This document shows, in pieces, positions 26,693 through 34,975 of a DNA stretch of 64,000 nucleotides. Each line of letters begins with the position of its first letter. The first letter of the stretch is position 1. Both the position numbers and the translations under genes were made by a program. Origin of the DNA: Desulfolutivibrio sulfodismutans DSM 3696 (GTDB lineage: Bacteria > Desulfobacterota > Desulfovibrionia > Desulfovibrionales > Desulfovibrionaceae); assembly GCF_013376455.1 (NCBI RefSeq), contig NZ_CP045504.1:2935001-2999000 (forward strand), given 5' to 3'. The notes under the pieces are model-generated. The model made no database searches. It was not told the origin of the DNA and saw only the letters and a program-made list of their open reading frames with translations.

Positions 26693-27316
26693 ATGATTGA
26701 ACACGGGGCGGCTGGGCAAGTCATTTGGATTACAGGTTTTTCCGGGTCAGGCAAGACGACGCTGGCCAAGGAGCTCTTGAAGCACCTCGGAACGGCTATA
26801 CTACTAGACGGGGACGAACTGCGCGAGGCCCTAGCCAGCGTGCAGGGCGGCTTCGACTGCGAAAGCAGGCTGCGCATTGCCCATGTCTATGCGCGCCTGG
26901 CGCGCCTTCTGGCGCGCCAGGGGCACACCGTGGTAGTGGCCACCATCAGCCTGTTCCACGAACTGCATGACTGGAACCGGGAGAACCAGCCGGGCTACCT
27001 TGAAGTCTGGCTCGACGTGCCGGAGGAGGAGCGCCGCAGGCGCGACCCAAAGGGCCTTTACGCCGCGGCCTCCTGCGTGCAGACGCCGCAGATGGCGGAC
27101 TTGGACGTGTACCAGACCCCGCGATCCCCGCACCTGACACTGCGCTTGGTTGACCAGGCGGACATCGACGGATGTGTGCGGCGCGTGCTGGCCCTGGCGC
27201 GAGGCGGGCGGCTGGACAAAACCGGCAGCGGGTATGACGTCAAAGGGAAGACAGATAATAGTCGGGTAAACGAGAGAGGTTCCTCCACACACTTAGATCC
27301 GGACGTGCCCTCTTAG
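26693..27316 (+). CDS. CysC-like CDP-amidate 3'-kinase (Cj1415-like)
   Basis: A 207-residue P-loop kinase of the APS-kinase family. Walker A is GFSGSGKTT (residues 15-23), followed by LLDGDELREAL and RRRDPKGLY. The DGDNVRHGL segment typical of true APS kinases is replaced, and the segment ATISLFHELHDWNRE differs from the usual SFISPF region. This fits C. jejuni Cj1415, which phosphorylates the 3'-hydroxyl of CDP-amidate. No ATP sulfurylase is present, which argues against PAPS synthesis. The last 35 residues are an unusual polar tail running to the island's IS remnants, so the natural 3' end may have been altered. Confidence 0.8.
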   Translation: MIEHGAAGQVIWITGFSGSGKTTLAKELLKHLGTAILLDGDELREALASVQGGFDCESRLRIAHVYARLARLLARQGHTVVVATISLFHELHDWNRENQPGYLEVWLDVPEEERRRRDPKGLYAAASCVQTPQMADLDVYQTPRSPHLTLRLVDQADIDGCVRRVLALARGGRLDKTGSGYDVKGKTDNSRVNERGSSTHLDPDVPS

Positions 27317-27361
27317 AACTTATCCATAAATAAATTGCAGTTGCATCCAATTTTGCTATAA

Positions 27362-27378
27362 TTTCTCCAACGGAGAAA
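27362..27378. repeat. Short inverted repeat after the phosphoramidate operon
   Basis: TTTCTCC and GGAGAAA form perfect 7-base arms around AAC in an A+T-rich stretch 45 bases after the operon's last stop. It lacks a T-run, so it is at most a weak terminator; it may instead belong to an IS end. Confidence 0.3.
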
Positions 27379-27393
27379 GTGGCGTTGCCCCCG

Positions 27394-27692
27394 CTAAACT
27401 GGACACCAGTTTAAGACCGTTGGCCACGCACCGCCGCCAACGACGGGCTCGTTGACGGCCCATTCTCGGCGGCGGGTCGTCGGCTCACTCCGCAGTGACT
27501 CGTCAGCGACACACATCCGGATGAACTCACGGGGTGACATCATCCTCAGCCCTTTGTGCGGGTGGATTTCGTTGTAATCCTCGAACCAGGCCGCAAGCTG
27601 GCTCAGGACGGTCTGAGCGTCCGGGCGGTCATGGACGTACACGTAATCGCGTTTGAAGGTTTTCACGAACGCCTCGGCCATGCCGTTGCTCT
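27394..27692 (-). pseudogene. IS3-family transposase OrfB, C-terminal remnant
   Basis: On the minus strand the frame reads QSNGMAEAFVKTFKRDYVYV, then WFEDYNEIHPHKGL and MSPREFIRM. These are the last quarter of an IS3-family integrase-core transposase, including the final DDE region. The 5' part is missing: at 27692/27693 the sequence changes abruptly to an IS66-type end. Near 27396-27412 is a palindrome (AAACTGG and CCAGTTT), probably at the IS3 end. Confidence 0.8.
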
Positions 27693-28223
27693 GTAAGCGC
27701 CTAATCAACCCCTTCTTGCGGCATGGAGATGGATGAGGCAGAAGCTCAGGCAGGTATGATTAGGGAGCGAGGTCAATATATTGCGGCAGGAGGGCCTTAC
27801 GTTCGGCATCTGAGGTGGCCGTCGGCAAGTGCTCGAAGAGGTGGCGCAGATAGCGGTACGGCTCCAGGTCGTTGGCCTTGGCCGACTCGATGAGGGAGTA
27901 CAAGGTGGCCGAGGCGTGTGCCCCTCGCGGATGGCCGGAGAACAGCCAGTTCTTTCGGCCTGCAGCAAATGGACGGATGGGGTTTTCGGCCAGATTGTTA
28001 TCCGGGCGTAGTCGGGCACGAGCAGCCGGTCCCACTGCTTGAAAGCGTAACTGATGGCTTTGCCGAGCAGGCTCTTGGGGGGGGCTACTCCAGGCATCGG
28101 GCAGCGCCTTGAGCTTATCCGGCAGCGGTCTGGAGTTATCGGCTCGAAGATCCGTGATCCGCGCCGACGTAAGTGTTTGTTTCTCAGCTTCGCGCTCCAC
28201 GCCGTAGAGATTGCCGAGGGCGA
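27693..28223 (-). pseudogene. IS66-family transposase TnpC, C-terminal remnant
   Basis: An IS66-like terminal sequence GTAAGCGCC begins at 27693. On the minus strand the IS66 C-terminus can be read in pieces over at least two frames. LYGVEREAEKQTL and LPDKLKALPDAW come first, then PPKSLLGKAISYAFKQW after a shift at a run of eight G (about 28077-28084). Next is RPDNNLAENPIRPFAAGRKN, then LIESAKANDLEPYRYL. The 5' portion of the gene is gone. It has inserted in, or recombined with, the neighbouring IS3 remnant. Confidence 0.82.
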
Positions 28224-28243
28224 CGTTTTACGCAAGAGACGTT

Positions 28244-29515
28244 TTAACGGACTTCCGAGTTGCTTTTGGCCAAGCAGGCGGCCATGGCCCCGCGCATGTC
28301 GGCGGTGGGCCGGGTTTTGACCAGGAAGGGCGGGCCGTAACGGAGCCGAGAGGCCAGCAACGGCCCCTGCACGGCCTCCTGCAATGGAGCGAATTCCCCG
28401 GCCCCGTGCCGGGACAGATAGACCGGGTCCACGCCGTCGCAGGCGCCACGGGCCGGGCAGCCCGCGCACTGCGCCGGGAAAAGTTTGAACTGTGCGCCCC
28501 GCATGCCGCACAGGGCCGAGCCATCCAGGGATGTGGCCTCCAGCCTGGTGAAGGCATAGACAGGGCGTATCCCGGAATCGGGGATGGGCAGCGGTTCGGC
28601 GCAATAGGCTGCAGGCTTGTCGTGGTTCAGGCACCGGTTGCGCCATTCGAAGGGGTCGTAGGCCACCCCCAGCACCCCCACCACATGCCGGGCCAGGGCC
28701 GGGAAGGCGCACAGCGGCACATAGCGGATGTTCACGGCTACGCCGCCAGCGTCAAGGATGGCCACGGCCTCTTCCAGGAAGGGACGGATTTTGGTGTAGG
28801 GCGCCTCCAGGGCGGCGGCCTGTTCCTGGCCGCGCCAGGCATGATAGGCGTTGAAGGCGATGAAGTTGATGGCGTAGACGCCCCGGGAGACCGCCAGGCG
28901 CGCGATGCGCGGCAGGTCGCGGCGGTTGCGCTCCATGATCACGGTGTTGCACGCATACTGGAATCCGCGTGAATCAAGGGCGTCCATGGCCGAGAGCACG
29001 GCGTCCAGCGAGCCGCCGCAGGTCTCCTGAAAGGCGGTCGCATCAGCGGCGTGCAGGGAAAAGAGGATATCCGTCAGCCCGTTTTCAAGCAGCGTGTCCA
29101 AAAGTCGGTGGCCTTCACGGACGCGCATCAGGTATTGCCCGAGGGTGATGCAGCGTACGGCCAGGCCCTTGGCCGCAGCCTCGGCTACGATCTGCGGCAA
29201 TCCGGGATGCACCGTGGGCTCGCCTCCGGTGATGTCCAGATGCGTCAGGCCGTTGCCCGCAATGGCCCGCACGATGTCCAGACACTCGGAGGTCGGGCGC
29301 ATGGACGCTTTGCGCACCCCTGTGAACTGTCCCGGCCCGCCGTCGTAGTAGCTGTAATAACAGAAGGCGCAGGAATGGGGACATTTGAGGCCCACATCGA
29401 GCACCGCGCCTCGGCTGAGTTCGCCCGGGGGGTGCGCCTGTACCCCGGGAAAGTCCCGGTCCGGCGTGGACCAGCCGGGGAGAGGGGCGGCCTGGGGGTC
29501 GTGGGTGTGCTGCAC
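28244..29515 (-). CDS. Radical SAM protein with C-terminal cysteine domain
   Basis: A 423-residue radical SAM protein on the minus strand. The motif CPHSCAFC lies at about residues 45-52, ITGGEPTVHPG follows, and a C-terminal cluster region reads CAGCPARGACDG. It is homologous to the protein at 5715-6911: both share NFIAFNA/NFIAFNP and VRYFPLC/IRYVPLC segments and the CDG cysteine tail. The GTG start is preceded by AAGAGGTATT. The 3' end abuts IS66 debris, so its last residues (KSNSEVR) may not be original. It lies opposite to the main operon direction. Substrate unknown, probably in glycan or precursor maturation. Confidence 0.82.
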   Translation of the reverse strand: MQHTHDPQAAPLPGWSTPDRDFPGVQAHPPGELSRGAVLDVGLKCPHSCAFCYYSYYDGGPGQFTGVRKASMRPTSECLDIVRAIAGNGLTHLDITGGEPTVHPGLPQIVAEAAAKGLAVRCITLGQYLMRVREGHRLLDTLLENGLTDILFSLHAADATAFQETCGGSLDAVLSAMDALDSRGFQYACNTVIMERNRRDLPRIARLAVSRGVYAINFIAFNAYHAWRGQEQAAALEAPYTKIRPFLEEAVAILDAGGVAVNIRYVPLCAFPALARHVVGVLGVAYDPFEWRNRCLNHDKPAAYCAEPLPIPDSGIRPVYAFTRLEATSLDGSALCGMRGAQFKLFPAQCAGCPARGACDGVDPVYLSRHGAGEFAPLQEAVQGPLLASRLRYGPPFLVKTRPTADMRGAMAACLAKSNSEVR

Positions 29516-29664
29516 GGGGAATACCTCTTTTATCGGCGCGAATTCTCGTCGTTGCCTGTCTGGACGAGCTATGCCGGGGGGGGCCTCACCGGCATAGCCA
29601 GCACCGTCACGCGCCGTTCTCGTTCCTGTCGGGGGGAACCGGCCGCCCGGGCTTTACGGATGCG

Positions 29665-30166
29665 TCACGAAACGCGAAGCCGGGCCCTGGGTCCGTCATG
29701 GGTTTCGGCGAAAATCCGTTCAATGCCGTATTCCTGCTTCCAGTCCGGATAGTGCTTTTGAAATGTCCGGGTGTCGCGCTCCACCAGATATGGTCCCCGT
29801 TACGCTTTTTTTCGCCATACTGCCACTGCATGGGGTTCCCCGTCAGGCGTTCGCAGATGGCGATGGCCCCCAGCATGGAGCAGTTGGAAAACCGGTCCCC
29901 CCTGCATTCTACACCTCCCCAATGGACGCCAAGTCACGCTCATGGGCGACAATCCAGGCATAAATATCCCGGACCACCTGGGTGACGTCCCGCCTGGGCG
30001 ACCATTCGGTGGCCTCCGTGATCCGTGCGTTGCCCGTTCCGTAGTATGGAACGTCATACGCGAAGATCCCCTGTCTGCGACAGCGGAACCCGGAGGTCTT
30101 GGCCCACGTATCTCCCTGTGGAGGCAAGGTTTTCAGTTCTGGTTCCCTGAAAGTCATCATTTGCAA
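29665..30166 (-). pseudogene. NAD-dependent sugar epimerase (CDP-paratose 2-epimerase-like), broken
   Basis: Pieces of a nucleotide-sugar epimerase are readable on the minus strand. The upstream block contains NARITEATEWSPRRDV and ends in IGEV followed by TAG where a Tyr codon (TAC) would give the common GEVYNAGG. A lost base in a G-run then shifts to RFSNCSMLGAIAICERLTG and KKRNGDHIWW. A third frame continues with DTRTFQKHYPDWKQEYGIERI to a stop at 29665. The GGxxxNCSML and GDHIWW elements are typical of CDP-paratose/CDP-tyvelose epimerases. The N-terminal Rossmann half is absent. It is a decayed gene at the island edge. Confidence 0.7.
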
Positions 30167-30299
30167 ATATCGGACCTGGTTTGATTCCCTGGCCAGGGGC
30201 GGTTGCGGCCCGCCTGATTCTTTGAAAACGTGCGCCCGGAAAGCTCATGGAGCGCGCCGTACGGCGCGCTGGGGATGGAAAGGCGGAGGGCCGAAGGCG

Positions 30300-30698
30300 T
30301 CAGGACGCGGGCGGGGTGCAGCCCTCGGGGAGGAAGGGGGCCAGGACGGTGTGCAGGGCCTGCGGAGTGAACGGTTTGGTCAGATAACTGGACACCCGGG
30401 CCTCGTCGGCCTCGGAGTGGTTGACGTCCTGGGCCTCGGCCGTGACCATGACAAAGGGCGTCGCCGACATGGCCGCGTCCGCCCGCACCTGGCGCAGCAG
30501 ATCGATGCCCTTCATGCGGGGCATGTTCCAATCCGAGACGATGACGTCCACTTTTTCGGTCTGCAGCAGATCCCAGGCGTCTTTTCCGTCCCGGGCCTCA
30601 AGAACGCTTACGCCGGATAATGCGGCCAGCATCTTGCGGATGATGCCGCGCATGACCTTGGAGTCGTCCACCACCAGTATTCGCGCCGTGTTCTTCAT
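30300..30698 (-). CDS. CheY-like single-domain response regulator
   Basis: A 132-residue receiver domain without output domain. All key residues are present: the acidic pair in LVVDDSKVM, the phospho-acceptor in VIVSDWNMP, the threonine in MVTAEA and the lysine in YLTKPF. It probably acts in chemotaxis or as a phospho-relay. The ATG at 30698 is chosen because the domain begins four codons later; an upstream in-frame extension to 30785 looks non-coding. It is divergent from the following two-gene unit and might be partnered with the histidine kinase at 31196, though this is only positional. Confidence 0.9.
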   Translation of the reverse strand: MKNTARILVVDDSKVMRGIIRKMLAALSGVSVLEARDGKDAWDLLQTEKVDVIVSDWNMPRMKGIDLLRQVRADAAMSATPFVMVTAEAQDVNHSEADEARVSSYLTKPFTPQALHTVLAPFLPEGCTPPAS

Positions 30699-30914
30699 GG
30701 ATGCAGCCGTATGCGCCTTTTTGCGGCAGGATTCCGGGTTGCGTTCTGCCTGCCGAAGTGGACGTGTATAGCGTGTTGCAGACAAAAGGCAAGTCCGTGG
30801 AAGACGATCCCCGTTGCATCCGGCGCAAAAACGGGTATAGGAGTATCAAGCCCGCCTTTTTTGTCTTTTCTTCCGGCGGTCGGGACCGGACGTGGCCCCT
30901 TAACCGGAGATGGC

Positions 30915-31190
30915 ATGAAAACCTTCAGGTCGCGTCGCGCCTTGTCCGTCCTGCTGTTTGGCCTGGCCTGGACGGTGTTCAACTGGCCCGTGCTCTCCCT
31001 GCTGGCCGACGCTGGGCTGCCCGAGGCCTTCTGGCGTCTGGGGGGCGGGTGGATGCTGGCCCTGTGCGGGCTTTTTTTTGTGTCCCGGGAGGTTGCGCCC
31101 CGAGACGCCCATCACACGGAGAACGTGCCTCCCCCGGCTGAATCGGAGACGTTTTTGCCCCGTGCGCCAACCGGAAACAACGGGGGCTAG
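30915..31190 (+). CDS. Small membrane protein upstream of symporter-type histidine kinase
   Basis: A 91-residue protein with two predicted hydrophobic helices (around SVLLFGLAWTVFNWPVLSLL and WMLALCGLFFVS) and a short polar C-terminal tail. The ATG follows CCGGAGATGG. It ends six bases before the histidine kinase gene, the same arrangement as small membrane proteins next to sodium/solute symporters. It may be a subunit or assembly factor for the kinase's transporter domain. No known family is assigned with confidence. Confidence 0.75.
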   Translation: MKTFRSRRALSVLLFGLAWTVFNWPVLSLLADAGLPEAFWRLGGGWMLALCGLFFVSREVAPRDAHHTENVPPPAESETFLPRAPTGNNGG

Positions 31191-31195
31191 GCGGC

Positions 31196-34033
31196 ATGTT
31201 CGGCGCGACGGCGACGGTTTTGGCCCTTGGCGGCTATGTCCTGCTGCTTTTTCTCCTGGCCCTGTGGGTGGAGAACAAGTCCCCCCGGGCCCGGGCCCTC
31301 TCCCGAAGCCCCCTGGTCTATTCCCTGTCCCTCGGGGTCTATTGCACCTCCTGGACCTTCTACGGCAGCGTGGGCATGGCCGTGACGTCCGGAGTCCTCA
31401 TTTACACCACCTATCTGGGGCCGACCCTGGCCGCCTTTTTCTGGCCCGTGCTCCTGCCGCGCATGATCCGTCTTAAAAACAGGCTGCACAGCACCAGCAT
31501 CGCCGACTTCATCAGCGCCCGGTACGGCAAATCCCCGGTCGTGGCCGCCCTGGCCGCCATCCTGGCGCTTTTGGGCGTGGCTCCGTATCTGGCCCTGCAA
31601 CTGCGTTCCGTGATCTCCGCCTTCTCCATCGTGGCCGGGCCGGGGCTGACCATGGTCGGCGACCTTCTGGGGGCGGCCGTGGTCCTGTGCATGATCCTCT
31701 TTACGCTCCTGTTCGGCCTGCGCCGCCTGGACCCCACGGAACGCCACCCGGGGATGATGGCTGTGGTGGCTGCCGAATCGGCGGTGAAGCTTATGGCCTT
31801 GACGGGGGTGGGGCTTTTCGTGGTCTTTGGCGTCAACGACGGCTTTGCCGACCTTTTCGCCAGGGCCGGGGCCAGCGGTCGCCTGCCGCCGACGCTTCCC
31901 GAGGGGGCCGAAGGCTATGTGCGCTGGACGAGTTTTCTGATCCTGTCGGCCTCGGCCGCCCTGTTTTTGCCCCGCCAATTCCATGTCGCGGTGGTGGAGA
32001 ACGCGTCTGCGGGCCATGTGCGCATGGTCACCTGGTTTTTCCCCCTGTATTTGTTTTGCAGCACCCTTTTTATTCTGCCCATCGCCGTTCAGGGTTTGCT
32101 CTCAGGACTGCCAAGGGAGGTGGCCGACACCTACGTCCTGCGCCTGCCCATGCTCCACGACAGGCCATGGCTGACGCTTCTGGTCTTTCTGGGCGGATTT
32201 TCCGCTGCAGCGGGGATGATCATGGTGAGCTCGGTGACCCTGGCCACCATGGCCGTCAACCATCTGCTGCTTCCCCTGGCCGACATGGCGTCTCCCCTGC
32301 ACTTTCTGCGCCGTAGGCTCCTCGGGGTCCGCCGCGTGGCCGCCGCAGGGATCATCATTCTGGCTGGCTGGTACGAAAACCGGGTGGGCGAGGCCTTGAT
32401 GCTGGCGGACATGGGCATTGTCTCCTTTGCCGCCGTGCTGCAGTTTGCGCCAGCCCTGCTCCTTGGGCTTTTCTGGCGCAACGCGGGGAGGATGGGGGCG
32501 ATTTTGGGACTCGGGGGCGGACTTCTGACCTGGCTGTACACCATGATCGTGCCGGCCCTGGCCCGTTCCGGGCGACTGCCCGGGGGCCTCCTGGAGCAGG
32601 GCCTCTTCGGAATTCCCGGCCTGCGTCCCGAGGCCCTGTTCGGTCTGGCGGACATGGACCGGGTTACCCATGCCGTGTTCTGGTCCCTGGCGGTCAATGT
32701 CGGGCTGTTTGCGGCCGGGAGCATCTTTTTTCGCCAAAACGGCCAGGACCGGCGGGCGGCCGACATCTTTTCCGCCTCGGGGAAAGACCACAGCGCGACC
32801 TTCGACAGCCACCTGGAAAAAAACATCGATTTCGGCCACAAGCGCCGTGTCCTGGCCGGACTCCTGGAGGCCTATTTCCCGGAAGGTGAGGCGGCGGCCA
32901 TGGTGAACCGCCGGGCGGCCGCGTTGGGCCTGGCCGACCAGGGACGCATGAGCGTGCTGGAACTGGCCAACCTGCATCAGGCCGTGGAGGCCGAACTGGC
33001 CGGGGCCGTGGGGGCGGCGGCGGCCAGCCAGGCGCTGCCTGTCAGCCAAGTCTTCACCCCGAGGCAGCGCGAGGAGCTGTCCGAGGCCTATGGCCGCCTG
33101 CTGGCAGAGTTGCGCTTAAGCCCCGAGGAGCTGGTGGCCCGCATCGACTTCCACCGCGAACGCGAACGACTCATGCGCGACTATTCCCGGGAACTGGAGG
33201 CCCGGGTGGAGGAGCGCACCCGGGATTTGGCGGCAAAGGCCGGGGAGCTGGCCACGGCCAATGAGCGGCTCTGTGAACTCGACCGCATGAAATCCGCCTT
33301 CCTGTCCTCGGTTTCCCACGAACTGCGCACGCCCCTGACCTCCATCATGGGCTTCGCCCGCCTGGTGGCCCGGGATTATCACAAGACCTTCGCCCCCCTG
33401 GCCGGGCAGGATGCGGATGTCCTCAAAAAGGCCCGCCGGGCCGTAGAAAACATGGAGATCATCCGGGTCGAGGCGGCGCGCCTGACCCAGCTTGTGGATG
33501 ACGTGCTGGATCTGACCTACATCGAGGACGGGCGCATGGTCTGGCGCGACGCCCCCCTGTCGCCGTCGGATCTGGCGACGGAGGCGGCGAAGGCCCTCAA
33601 GCCGGGGCTTCAGGAACATCCAGCCTTGTCCTTGCGTCTGGATGTCCCCGGGGACATGCCGCAGGTCATGGCTGACCGGGAGCGCCTGCTTCAGGTCCTG
33701 GGCAACCTGCTGTCCAACGCCGTCAAGTTTTCCCGGGCCGGGGAGATCGTGCTCGGGGCGCGGATCATGCCGGAGGGCGGGGTGGGGTTTTTCGTCTCGG
33801 ACCAGGGGCCGGGAGTGCCCGAGGCGGACAGGGAGCGGATTTTCGAAAAATTCCACCAAAAAGACCGTAGCGGCGATCCGCGCGACAAACCCCGGGGCAC
33901 CGGGCTTGGCCTGTCCATCTGCAAAGGCGTGGCGACCCGCTACGGCGGCCGGATATGGGTGACGGATCGTCCCGGCGGGGGCAGCGTGTTCTGGGTCTGG
34001 CTGCCCCCGGGGGTGTTGGTGTGGGATGCCTAG
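31196..34033 (+). CDS. Sensor histidine kinase with sodium/solute symporter-like N-terminus
   Basis: A 945-residue membrane kinase. The first 520 residues form about 12-13 hydrophobic helices with symporter-type segments (GVYCTSWTFYGSVGMA, IADFISARYGKSP). A region rich in heptads leads to HisKA, with the phospho-accepting His at about 708 in SVSHELRTPL. An HATPase follows with the N box NLLSNAVKF and G boxes DQGPGVPEADRERIF and GTGLGLSICKG. The architecture is like CbrA or PutP-type kinases that sense a transported solute. No cognate DNA-binding regulator is adjacent. The CheY-like protein at 30300 is a candidate partner. Confidence 0.9.
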   Translation: MFGATATVLALGGYVLLLFLLALWVENKSPRARALSRSPLVYSLSLGVYCTSWTFYGSVGMAVTSGVLIYTTYLGPTLAAFFWPVLLPRMIRLKNRLHSTSIADFISARYGKSPVVAALAAILALLGVAPYLALQLRSVISAFSIVAGPGLTMVGDLLGAAVVLCMILFTLLFGLRRLDPTERHPGMMAVVAAESAVKLMALTGVGLFVVFGVNDGFADLFARAGASGRLPPTLPEGAEGYVRWTSFLILSASAALFLPRQFHVAVVENASAGHVRMVTWFFPLYLFCSTLFILPIAVQGLLSGLPREVADTYVLRLPMLHDRPWLTLLVFLGGFSAAAGMIMVSSVTLATMAVNHLLLPLADMASPLHFLRRRLLGVRRVAAAGIIILAGWYENRVGEALMLADMGIVSFAAVLQFAPALLLGLFWRNAGRMGAILGLGGGLLTWLYTMIVPALARSGRLPGGLLEQGLFGIPGLRPEALFGLADMDRVTHAVFWSLAVNVGLFAAGSIFFRQNGQDRRAADIFSASGKDHSATFDSHLEKNIDFGHKRRVLAGLLEAYFPEGEAAAMVNRRAAALGLADQGRMSVLELANLHQAVEAELAGAVGAAAASQALPVSQVFTPRQREELSEAYGRLLAELRLSPEELVARIDFHRERERLMRDYSRELEARVEERTRDLAAKAGELATANERLCELDRMKSAFLSSVSHELRTPLTSIMGFARLVARDYHKTFAPLAGQDADVLKKARRAVENMEIIRVEAARLTQLVDDVLDLTYIEDGRMVWRDAPLSPSDLATEAAKALKPGLQEHPALSLRLDVPGDMPQVMADRERLLQVLGNLLSNAVKFSRAGEIVLGARIMPEGGVGFFVSDQGPGVPEADRERIFEKFHQKDRSGDPRDKPRGTGLGLSICKGVATRYGGRIWVTDRPGGGSVFWVWLPPGVLVWDA

Positions 34034-34045
34034 CCTTTACGGAGG

Positions 34046-34927
34046 TCAGGCCGGGCTGACGGCCACGGCAAATTTCTTTAAAAACGTCACGGGATTGTAC
34101 GACATCTTGGCCTTGCGCAAGCCCTCGTCGCCCAGATCCTGCTCCCGGTTGACAAAGGCGAAGCCGTGGCCGCGATCAGCCAGAAACATCTGGTTGACGG
34201 CCTGATAGACGCCCTTGAATTCCGGCCGACCCTTTTCGAAATGGATGACCAGCATGTCGTCGGACAGGGCCTCGGCCACGGTGTAGGCCACAACCTCTCC
34301 CTCCACCCGCAGCACTCCGCCGAACAGGCCGCCGCCCAGGCGGTCCCAGTTCTGGAGCACCCGGGTGATGGCCCGGTTTTCGGCCAAAAGGGTGCCGGGA
34401 TCCTCGCAGTCGCGCCAGGTGCACCACTGGCGCTGCATGTCCAGGGTGGCCTCCACGCAGTCCGGGGTCAGGTCGGAAAAGTCGTGTTGGTAGGCGCGCA
34501 AAAACTGGTTGAGAAGATTTTTCTTTTTGTGGAACCGGTTGCCCCGAAGCTCCACCAGTTCCGGCACGGAATAGACGTAGTCCCAGTGGTCCCGGGCCTC
34601 GGTGAGCCGCACCCGGCCGGGCATGGCCTCCTTCCAGAGTTCGGCCAGCCCTTCGGGCACCCGGGTCAGCTCCATGCCCCCGGCCAGAACCGGGCAGTTC
34701 GCCCAGTCCGGGCTGTTCCACGGTCCGATCGGCGCCCAGTGCACAAGAGTGGGCAGGGTCTGGCGAATCCAGACATGGGTGGCGCTGAAAGCCCATTCCA
34801 GCCCGTATTCCTCGGCCCAGCCCCAGATGTTGCCGAAGCTGTAGTCCGAGGTCTTCATGGGGCAAAGCGCCCACCGTTTGAGGTATTCCTCGCGCCCCGT
34901 CAGGCAGACGGGCTCGTAAGTCAGCAT
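34046..34927 (-). CDS. DUF2156/GNAT-like acyltransferase-domain protein
   Basis: A 293-residue cytoplasmic protein with the pattern of the DUF2156 or phosphatidylglycerol-lysyltransferase C-terminal domain. Visible features are RGNRFHKKKNLLNQFLRAY, a central GGVLRVEGEVVAYTVAEAL strand and EFKGVYQAVNQMFL, ending in NREQDLGDEGLRKAKMSYNP, which is typical of this family. AAAGGACG precedes the ATG at 34927. The function is probably aminoacyl or acyl transfer, with unknown substrate. It lies 48 bases from the MATE gene on the same strand and the two may be cotranscribed. Confidence 0.8.
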   Translation of the reverse strand: MLTYEPVCLTGREEYLKRWALCPMKTSDYSFGNIWGWAEEYGLEWAFSATHVWIRQTLPTLVHWAPIGPWNSPDWANCPVLAGGMELTRVPEGLAELWKEAMPGRVRLTEARDHWDYVYSVPELVELRGNRFHKKKNLLNQFLRAYQHDFSDLTPDCVEATLDMQRQWCTWRDCEDPGTLLAENRAITRVLQNWDRLGGGLFGGVLRVEGEVVAYTVAEALSDDMLVIHFEKGRPEFKGVYQAVNQMFLADRGHGFAFVNREQDLGDEGLRKAKMSYNPVTFLKKFAVAVSPA

Positions 34928-34975
34928 GTCGGATCGTCCTTTCGCGGTGCGCCAGAAGGGCGCCGCGCTCACGGT

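Noticed and set aside
26693-27316. Sulfate assimilation by an APS kinase
   Set aside because: No ATP sulfurylase or PAPS reductase is nearby, the APS-binding segments are altered, and the four other phosphoramidate genes are adjacent, so CDP-amidate kinase fits better. PAPS supply for the sulfotransferase-like proteins remains the alternative.
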